From assembly GCA_965371355.1 (NCBI GenBank), contig CBDUYD010000081.1, forward strand, positions 1-13,026: a stretch of 13,026 nt of DNA, given 5' to 3'. The position numbers were made by a program, and so were the translations under genes. Below, one piece after another: positions 7,225-12,241 of this stretch (its first letter is position 1; every line of letters starts with the position of its first letter). Origin of the DNA: JASJHI01 sp965371355 (GTDB lineage Bacteria > Actinomycetota > Acidimicrobiia > Acidimicrobiales > Ilumatobacteraceae). The notes beneath the pieces are model-generated. The model saw only the letters and a program-made list of their open reading frames with translations. It was not told where the DNA came from and searched no databases.

Positions 7225-7230
7225 GGGTCC

Positions 7231-8091
7231 GTGAACGACGAAACGCACGAGCACCGATCGGGTTTCGTGACGCTGCTCGGTAGGCCCAATGTCGGGAAAT
7301 CATCGCTCGTCAACGCGATATGCGGTCGCAAGATCAGCATCGTCTCCGACAAGCCACAGACGACCAGGCACCGCATCATGGGCGTGCTCACCCGCCCGGA
7401 TCACCAGGTCGTCTTCGTCGACACGCCCGGGCTGCACAAGCCGGTGACCGCGCTCGGCGAGCGGGTGAACGCCACCGCACTCAAGGCCGGCGTCGGCGTC
7501 GACGTGACGTGTCTCGTGCTCGACGCGAACAAACGCTTCGGGAAGGGCGATCGCTGGGTCGCCGACCGCATCGACATCTCCGACTCGATCGTGATCGTCA
7601 ACAAGATCGACATCGCGACACCCGAGCAGGTGCTCGAGATGCTCGGCGCGGCAGGCCAACTCGGCGCCCGCGAGTATTTCCCGGTCTCGGCGCGCACTGG
7701 CGAGGGGATCGAAGGTCTGGTCGATCGACTGGTGGCAGACCTGCCACCCGGACCGAAGTTCTTCCCCGACGACGAGATCTCGGACCTCCCCGAGGAGCGC
7801 TGGGTCGCCGAGTTGGTGCGCGAGCAGTTGCTTGCGGTGACCCGCGACGAGCTGCCGTATTCGATCGCCACGCAGGTCGTCGAGTGGGAGTGGCCCCGGA
7901 TCAAGGTGAACATCGTCGTCGAGCGCGAGAGCCAGAAGGGGATGGTGATCGGCAAGGGAGGGGCGATCCTCAAGCAGGTCGGCGAGCGGGCGAGGGCGCA
8001 ACTCCCCGAAGGGGTCTACCTCGAGCTGCGGGTCAAGGTCGACAAGAACTGGCAGCGTCGCCCCGACCGGGTCGAGCGCCTCGGCTACTGA
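7231..8091 (+). CDS. era: Era, ribosome-assembly GTPase
   Basis: A GTPase that binds 16S rRNA near its 3' end and promotes 30S maturation. Its 286 residues (E. coli Era has 301) carry every G motif: G1 GRPNVGKS (17-24), the G2 threonines in KPQTTRH (41-47), G3 DTPG (64-67), G4 NKID (124-127) and G5 near PVSARTGEG. A C-terminal KH domain has the VIGKGGAILKQVGERAR signature and ends in the conserved region before the terminal LGY. The GTG start places G1 at the normal distance. It diverges from maoC, and its last seven bases overlap the 3' end of the convergent lipoprotein gene. It stands alone here rather than between ybeY and recO, the common bacterial context. Confidence 0.97.
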   Translation: MNDETHEHRSGFVTLLGRPNVGKSSLVNAICGRKISIVSDKPQTTRHRIMGVLTRPDHQVVFVDTPGLHKPVTALGERVNATALKAGVGVDVTCLVLDANKRFGKGDRWVADRIDISDSIVIVNKIDIATPEQVLEMLGAAGQLGAREYFPVSARTGEGIEGLVDRLVADLPPGPKFFPDDEISDLPEERWVAELVREQLLAVTRDELPYSIATQVVEWEWPRIKVNIVVERESQKGMVIGKGGAILKQVGERARAQLPEGVYLELRVKVDKNWQRRPDRVERLGY

Positions 8092-8843
8092 TCGATCGAG
8101 CCGGTCGGCGTCACGTCGACGTTGTCGATCGTCGTCGTGGTCGATGTCGATGTCGATGTCGATGGCGTATCGACCAGCAGCTCGCGATAGTCGTCGAACG
8201 AGACCGGCTGGCCCTCCTCGGCGAAGAGTCCGTTGCCCTTCTGTACGCCGAGCGGCTCGCCGTCGAGGGTGAAGGCGACCTGGCCGACACCTCGGAGGTT
8301 GCCGGTGAACGTCAACACGATCTGGGCGACGGTGAGACGCTGATCCCTCGAGTCGACCTCGTCGAACACGTCGCCGTCGAGCATCACGGTGACGACGCCT
8401 CCGAGTTCCTCGGTGTCGGCGATGAGCCCCGGTTCGACCAGGGTTTCGAGTCCGACGCCGGCACTACCCGGCGGCGGTCCGGCTTCGAGCTGGCTCACCA
8501 GCTGGTTGCGCCCGTAGTCGCGCGGGACGTCGACCGTGACCGGTTGGAGTTCGCCGCGCGAGAGGAAGTAGATGTCGACGGGTTCGAGCGCGATCGTGGT
8601 CGTCGTCTCCTCGACGGTTGTGACGGGCACCTCGGGCATCGTCGTGGTGGTCGTCGTCGAGGTCGTCGAGGTCGTCGTCGACGTGGTCGTCGCGGGTTGA
8701 TTCAGGCCGAACGGCACGTTTGCGGGTTCGATCTCATCGAACGTCGCTTCGCCGGTCGGGACACCGCATCCCGTGAGCGCCGCCGCAGCGAGGGCGCTCG
8801 TGCCGAGAGCGATCATCACCAACATCCCGCGCGGCCCGCTCAT
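8085..8843 (-). CDS. GerMN-domain lipoprotein (LpqB-like, reduced)
   Basis: A 252-residue predicted lipoprotein. Residues 1-26 form a signal peptide with hydrophobic core LVMIALGTSALAAAAL and lipobox LTGC (lipidated Cys26). A Thr/Ser-rich linker (51-68, with a further TTTT near 80-83) precedes a GerMN-like fold at about 88-222 (VDIYFLSRGELQPVTVDV to FAEEGQPVSFDDYRELLV). A second low-complexity tail, STSTSTSTTTT (228-238), follows. LpqB of MtrAB-LpqB systems is about twice this size, with GerMN plus a beta-propeller; here only the GerMN part is present. The ATG shares one base with the kinase stop (TGATG), so the two genes are coupled. That suggests an extracytoplasmic accessory of the sensor. 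The open frame upstream to 8909 is rejected because the signal peptide starts at this ATG. The GerMN call rests on pattern, not a search. Confidence 0.78.
   Translation of the reverse strand: MSGPRGMLVMIALGTSALAAAALTGCGVPTGEATFDEIEPANVPFGLNQPATTTSTTTSTTSTTTTTTMPEVPVTTVEETTTTIALEPVDIYFLSRGELQPVTVDVPRDYGRNQLVSQLEAGPPPGSAGVGLETLVEPGLIADTEELGGVVTVMLDGDVFDEVDSRDQRLTVAQIVLTFTGNLRGVGQVAFTLDGEPLGVQKGNGLFAEEGQPVSFDDYRELLVDTPSTSTSTSTTTTIDNVDVTPTGSIDQ
8140..8163 (-). repeat. Hexanucleotide microsatellite (GTCGAT)4 in the lipoprotein gene
   Basis: Four perfect GTCGAT units on the plus strand encode alternating Ser-Thr in the C-terminal tail of the lipoprotein (residues 228-235). Expansion or contraction keeps the reading frame, so it can change tail length but not switch the gene off. 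Confidence 0.9.
8640..8690 (-). repeat. Low-complexity Thr/Ser-coding tract in the lipoprotein gene
   Basis: A GTC/GTG-rich plus-strand tract encodes residues 52-68 of the lipoprotein, of which all but two are Thr and the rest Ser. It contains imperfect gtcgtcgag repeats. It corresponds to the linker between the lipid anchor and the GerMN domain. Confidence 0.85.
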
Positions 8844-10231
8844 CAGATCATCCCGATCGGGAGTTCGACGATGAAGCGGGCGCCGCCGCCGGGCCGGTCG
8901 TCGACCCATGCCCGCCCGCCGAGTGCCGCGCTGTGTTCGGCGACGAGCGCCAACCCGAGTCCCGTGCCGATCTGGTGGCGCGCCGCGCTGCCCCGCGCGA
9001 ACCGTTCGAAGATCCGGTCGCGCTCGCCGTGCGCGACGCCCGGACCGTTGTCCTCGACGGCGAGTTGGACCGTGTCGTGGAGCGAACCGGTGAGTTCGAT
9101 CCGGGTGGCGCCGCCGCCGTGGTTTCTCGCGTTCTCCAACAGGTTGCCGAGGATACGTTCGTAGCGCACCCTGTCGATCGCGACAGTCGTCGGCAGCTCG
9201 GGGTCGACGGTCAGTTCGACCTCGGCGGCACCGTACCGAGCCGCGATGCGGCGCGTGAGATCGGTGAGATCGGTGAACTCGAGGTTCAGTTCGGTGGCAC
9301 CGGAGTCCATTCGGGCGAGTTCGAGGAGGTCGATCACCATGTTGTCGAAGCGACGCACCTGGCTGACGACGACGTCGAGTGCCTGCCGCGTGCGTTCGGG
9401 GATGTCCTCCCGAGCGGTGTCGAGCACCTCGACCGCCGCGGTGAGGGCGGTGATCGGCGACCGCAGTTCGTGGCTGACGTCAGAAGCGAACCGGGCTTCG
9501 CGCTCGATGCGGGTCTGCACCGCGTCGGCCATGTCGTTGAACGAGCCGGCCAGCCGCTCGAGGTCCGGGTCGGATTCGCCCTCGAGGCGCGTGTCGAGAC
9601 CGCCCGAGGCGATCTCGCCCGCCGCGTCGGCGACGCGGCTGAGCGGGCGCAGCAGGCGTCTGCTGATCGAGAATCCGAACACGGTGGCGAGCAGGAGTGT
9701 TCCGGCCGCGCCCAACGCGAGGGCCGTGAGCAGAGCGTTGAGCGTGCGTGCCGTCGTGTCGATCGGGAGTGCTTCGAAGTATCCGGTGTCGTGCTCGGCG
9801 ATGTAGACGCCCACCGTGACGTAGTCGTCGCCGTCGATCTCGGTGTACTGCGTACCCGAACGCTGGCCGCGCACGGCGTCGACGAGCCGATCGGGGAAGT
9901 CACCGACCGGGTGACGGGCGTCGGTCACGGCCGCCGGCGCGGCCGGGTCGGTCGCGCTGAGGGTGGCAAATCCGCCGGTCGCCGTGCGCAGATCCTGCTC
10001 GAAGAAGATCCCGATCCGTTCGGGTTCGAGGTCGAGCTGCTCGCTGACCTGGCTGGCGTTGATGAACGCCTGCTCGCTCGCGTCGTTTGTGCGCTCGTCG
10101 ACCAGGTTGCTGCGGGCGAAGCCGTAGGTGACACCGACGAGTACGACACCGCCGAGGAGCGCGATGAACGCGAAGAACAGCGTGACGCGGGTGCGCAGCC
10201 GCAAGGACCGCTGTCGGGAGGATCGTGCCAC
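8843..10231 (-). CDS. Sensor histidine kinase, MtrB-like
   Basis: A 462-residue membrane kinase. TM1 is at about 16-36, an extracytoplasmic sensor segment at about 40-160, and TM2 at about 164-188. HAMP spans about 187-240, and HisKA has DVSHELRSPI with phospho-acceptor His254. HATPase has N-box NLLENARNHG (363-372), G1 DNGPGV (394-399), an F-box around IFERFARG and G2 GTGLGLALV (422-430). All ATP-binding motifs are intact, so it should be active. The topology and the DLLELARMDSG helix resemble MtrB, though MtrB is about 100 residues longer. The GTG start puts a basic stretch before TM1. It shares one base with the downstream lipoprotein gene. Its likely partner is the divergent OmpR-type regulator 184 bases away. 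Confidence 0.93.
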   Translation of the reverse strand: MARSSRQRSLRLRTRVTLFFAFIALLGGVVLVGVTYGFARSNLVDERTNDASEQAFINASQVSEQLDLEPERIGIFFEQDLRTATGGFATLSATDPAAPAAVTDARHPVGDFPDRLVDAVRGQRSGTQYTEIDGDDYVTVGVYIAEHDTGYFEALPIDTTARTLNALLTALALGAAGTLLLATVFGFSISRRLLRPLSRVADAAGEIASGGLDTRLEGESDPDLERLAGSFNDMADAVQTRIEREARFASDVSHELRSPITALTAAVEVLDTAREDIPERTRQALDVVVSQVRRFDNMVIDLLELARMDSGATELNLEFTDLTDLTRRIAARYGAAEVELTVDPELPTTVAIDRVRYERILGNLLENARNHGGGATRIELTGSLHDTVQLAVEDNGPGVAHGERDRIFERFARGSAARHQIGTGLGLALVAEHSAALGGRAWVDDRPGGGARFIVELPIGMI

Positions 10232-10237
10232 GCGGAC

Positions 10238-10243
10238 AGTGTG
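10238..10243 (-). promoter_or_regulatory. Possible -10 element for the histidine kinase operon
   Basis: CACACT on the minus strand is followed by six bases (GTCCGC) and the kinase GTG. This distance would put the RNA start at or next to the start codon. There is no -35 match and no Shine-Dalgarno. Confidence 0.35.
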
Positions 10244-10258
10244 TCAGGAGCACGGGTT

Positions 10259-10324
10259 GGCGGCGTGTTCCCACGCTGCCGGTGAGGCACCAGGGGGAGG
10301 AAGGTACCCCACCGAGGCAGCGTG
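10259..10324. repeat. Three-armed inverted repeat in the kinase/regulator intergenic region
   Basis: Arm 1 is GGCGGCGTG (10259-10267), arm 2 CACGCTGCC (10272-10280) and arm 3 GGCAGCGTG (10316-10324). Arms 2 and 3 are perfect 9-bp complements, extendable by GGTG (10281-10284) with CACC (10310-10313) around a two-base GA bulge. Arms 1 and 2 complement with one mismatch (G-U in plus-strand RNA, A-C in minus-strand RNA) around a 4-base loop. The two pairings exclude each other. It could be a regulator operator (a repeated GGCRGCGTG box) or an RNA leader switch. I recognise no known riboswitch class in it. Confidence 0.6.
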
Positions 10325-10348
10325 AACGGCAATATCATCCCGCCGCTC

Positions 10349-10388
10349 TGTGACGGCACCACGCCTGCGGTGTGCGATTTCTGTAACA
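10349..10388. promoter_or_regulatory. Pair of GTMACA boxes, possible MtrA-type operator
   Basis: GTCACA on the minus strand (10354-10349) reads on as GTCACAGAG. GTAACA lies on the plus strand at 10383-10388. The two form a diverging pair with a 28-base spacer, just upstream of the regulator start. MtrA of mycobacteria and streptomycetes is described as binding GTCACAgcg- or GTAAC-type repeats, normally as closely spaced direct repeats, so the arrangement here is not canonical. Confidence 0.3.
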
Positions 10389-10403
10389 AGTGGGTCGATC
10401 GGC

Positions 10404-10409
10404 CATGAT
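10404..10409 (+). promoter_or_regulatory. Possible -10 element for the response regulator
   Basis: CATGAT lies six bases upstream of the regulator ATG, at leaderless distance. An alternative upstream -10-like hexamer, TATCAT at 10333-10338, would instead give a leader of about 75 bases. Neither has a good -35. Confidence 0.3.
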
Positions 10410-10415
10410 CGGGCG

Positions 10416-11099
10416 ATGGAGTCGCTGCTGTTCATCGAGGACGACGACGGGATCAGGCTGGCGCTGTCGCTCGCGCTCGAGGACGAGGGGTACTCGGTTC
10501 TACAGGCCCCCAACGGCGCCGACGGCCTCCGCGAGTTCGAGCTGAAACAGCCCGACCTCGTGTTGCTCGACCTCCGGCTGCCCGACATGTCCGGGTTCGA
10601 CGTGTGCCGCTCGATGCGCGCCGAGAGCATCGTGCCGATCATCATGATCACCGCACAGACCGATACGCACGACATGGTCGCGGGGCTCGAGGCCGGCGCG
10701 GACGACTACGTCACCAAGCCGGTAGTGCCCAAGGAGCTCGCAGCCCGGATCCGTGCGCTGCTCAGGCGCGTGCAGCTCCACGGGTCGTCCGCGGCGAGCG
10801 ATGTGAGCACGTTCGGCGATGTCGAGCTGCGCCGCCAACAGGGCATCGTGCTCAAGGCGGGTGTCGAGGTTCCCCTGACGAAGACCGAGTTCCGCCTGCT
10901 GTGCGACTTCGCCGATCACGCCGGCGCCGTGCTGTCGCGCGACCAGCTGCTCGAGCGCGTGTGGGGCTACGAGTACCTCGGTGACTCGCGCCTCGTCGAC
11001 GCCCATGTGCGCAGGCTGCGCGTCAAGATCGAGGACCAACCCGACGATCCGCGCCTGATCGTCACCGTCCGCGGCATCGGGTACCGACTGCTGAAATGA
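10416..11099 (+). CDS. OmpR/MtrA-family response regulator
   Basis: A 227-residue two-component transcription factor. The receiver domain (about 1-118) has acidic pocket Asp9/Asp10, phospho-acceptor Asp52 in DLVLLDLRLPDMSG, switch Thr79 and Lys101 in KPVVPKEL. The usual K-P-F is K-P-V here. The C-terminal winged helix (about 130-227) ends in the typical DAHVRRLRVKIEDQPDDPRLIVTVRGIGYRLL. The LEAGADDYVTKPVVPKELAARIRALLRR region resembles MtrA. The frame is open upstream to 10350, but the receiver fold begins at this ATG. It is divergently transcribed from the MtrB-like kinase, its probable partner, across a 184-base region that may carry its own binding sites. Assignment to MtrA rather than another OmpR-family regulator is an inference. 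Confidence 0.93.
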   Translation: MESLLFIEDDDGIRLALSLALEDEGYSVLQAPNGADGLREFELKQPDLVLLDLRLPDMSGFDVCRSMRAESIVPIIMITAQTDTHDMVAGLEAGADDYVTKPVVPKELAARIRALLRRVQLHGSSAASDVSTFGDVELRRQQGIVLKAGVEVPLTKTEFRLLCDFADHAGAVLSRDQLLERVWGYEYLGDSRLVDAHVRRLRVKIEDQPDDPRLIVTVRGIGYRLLK

Positions 11100-11144
11100 C
11101 ACCGCTTCCGGCCGCAGGTTCTGGGCGGCGCGGTCACCCGGTCG

Positions 11145-11150
11145 TACACT
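11145..11150 (+). promoter_or_regulatory. -10 element for fbaA, leaderless start likely
   Basis: TACACT matches TANNNT fully and is followed by seven bases (CGATCGG) and the aldolase GTG. The transcript would start at, or a base before, the start codon. No Shine-Dalgarno is present. This is the best promoter-like match in the window, though the -35 region is GC-rich and unremarkable. Confidence 0.5.
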
Positions 11151-11157
11151 CGATCGG

Positions 11158-12237
11158 GTGACGGACCTTCGCAACGACTTCCCGGCCGGTGTGCTCACCG
11201 GCACCGACGCATCCGACGTGCTGGCCCTCGCCAAGGCCCAAAGGTTCGCGTTGCCCGCCGCCAACTGCGTGGGCAGCAACTCGATGAACGCGGTGATGGA
11301 GACCGCCGGCAAGCTCAACAGTCCGGTCATCATCCAATTCTCCTCCAGCGGGGCCGCGTTCATCGCCGGCAAGGCCATTCCCGGTGGTGGCGACCGGGCC
11401 TCGATCCTCGGATCGGTCGCCGGCGCCAAGCACGTCCGCACGCTCGCCGAGGCGTACCGAGCACGGGTGATCCTGCACACCGACCACTGCCCGAAGGGCA
11501 AACTCGGGTGGATAACGGGGCTTCTCGACGTCGGCGAACAGCACTACGAGCAGACCGGCGAGCCGCTCTTCAGTTCCCACATGCTCGATCTCTCCGAGGA
11601 GCCGATGGAGCAGAACATCGACATCTGCGTCGACTTCCTGCAGCGGATGTCGAAGATCGGGATGACCCTCGAGATCGAGCTCGGCATCACCGGTGGCGAG
11701 GAGGACGGTGTCGACAACTCCGATGCCGATCCGGCCGACCTGTACTCCAAGCCCGAGGAGGTCGCCTACGCCTACGAGCGACTGTCCGAGGTGAGCCCCC
11801 ACTTCACGATCGCCGCCGCGTTCGGCAACGTGCACGGCGTGTACAAGCCGGGCAACGTGAAGCTGACACCGACGATCCTGCGCGACGCCCAGGCATACAT
11901 CGCCGAGCGGTTCTCGACCGGTGACAAGCCGGTCGACTTCGTGTTCCACGGCGGATCGGGTTCGACCGCTGCGGAGATCGACGAGGCGATCGGCTACGGC
12001 GTCATCAAGATGAACATCGACACCGATCTGCAGTGGTCGTTCTGGGACGGGGTGCGCGAGTACGAGGCCGCCGAGCACGATTACCTCCAGGGCCAGCTCG
12101 GCAACCCGGACGGCCCCGACGCGCCGAACAAGAAGTACTACGACCCCCGCGTCTGGCTGCGGTCGGCCGAGGTCGCATTCGTAGCTCGGCTCGAGCAGGC
12201 GTTCGCCGAATTGAACAACGTCGACACGCTCGCCTGA
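11158..12237 (+). CDS. fbaA: Class II fructose-bisphosphate aldolase
   Basis: A zinc-dependent aldolase that interconverts fructose 1,6-bisphosphate with glyceraldehyde 3-phosphate and dihydroxyacetone phosphate in glycolysis and gluconeogenesis. Its 359 residues equal the length of E. coli FbaA, and key residues sit at the same numbers: catalytic Asp109 and zinc ligand His110 in ILHTDHC, Glu174 in TLEIELG, Glu182 in TGGEEDGVDN, His226 in GNVHGVYKPGN and His264 in FVFHGGSGST. It ends with NKKYYDPRVWLR as class IIA enzymes do. The GTG start is set by the N-terminal alignment and a -10 hexamer just upstream. It follows the regulator by 58 bases, with its own probable promoter. Its stop is three bases from that of the convergent helicase. 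Confidence 0.97.
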   Translation: MTDLRNDFPAGVLTGTDASDVLALAKAQRFALPAANCVGSNSMNAVMETAGKLNSPVIIQFSSSGAAFIAGKAIPGGGDRASILGSVAGAKHVRTLAEAYRARVILHTDHCPKGKLGWITGLLDVGEQHYEQTGEPLFSSHMLDLSEEPMEQNIDICVDFLQRMSKIGMTLEIELGITGGEEDGVDNSDADPADLYSKPEEVAYAYERLSEVSPHFTIAAAFGNVHGVYKPGNVKLTPTILRDAQAYIAERFSTGDKPVDFVFHGGSGSTAAEIDEAIGYGVIKMNIDTDLQWSFWDGVREYEAAEHDYLQGQLGNPDGPDAPNKKYYDPRVWLRSAEVAFVARLEQAFAELNNVDTLA

Positions 12238-12241
12238 GCGT
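12226..12241. terminator. Palindrome at the fbaA/helicase convergent end (possible bidirectional hairpin)
   Basis: ACGCTC-gcct-GAGCGT is a perfect 6-bp stem with a 4-base loop that spans the fbaA stop codon and touches the helicase stop. No T-tract follows on either strand, so intrinsic termination would be weak. Confidence 0.25.

Noticed and set aside
8844..8909. 22-codon upstream extension of the lipoprotein frame into the kinase gene
   Set aside because: It would put an arginine-rich stretch before the signal peptide. The ATG at 8843 gives a normal lipoprotein signal sequence.
7320..9164. 614-codon open frame on the plus strand running through era and the lipoprotein gene
   Set aside because: It overlaps era in another frame and crosses a convergent gene. 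Its arginine-rich composition is a shadow of GC-rich codons.
8933..10285. 450-codon open frame on the plus strand, antisense to the histidine kinase
   Set aside because: The kinase on the other strand has every conserved motif. The antisense translation is Arg/Gly/Val/Asp-rich with no family pattern, as expected of a GC-rich shadow frame.
10259..10324. Possible cobalamin, c-di-AMP or c-di-GMP riboswitch
   Set aside because: None of the conserved core sequences I know for these classes is present. It is kept only as an unassigned inverted repeat.
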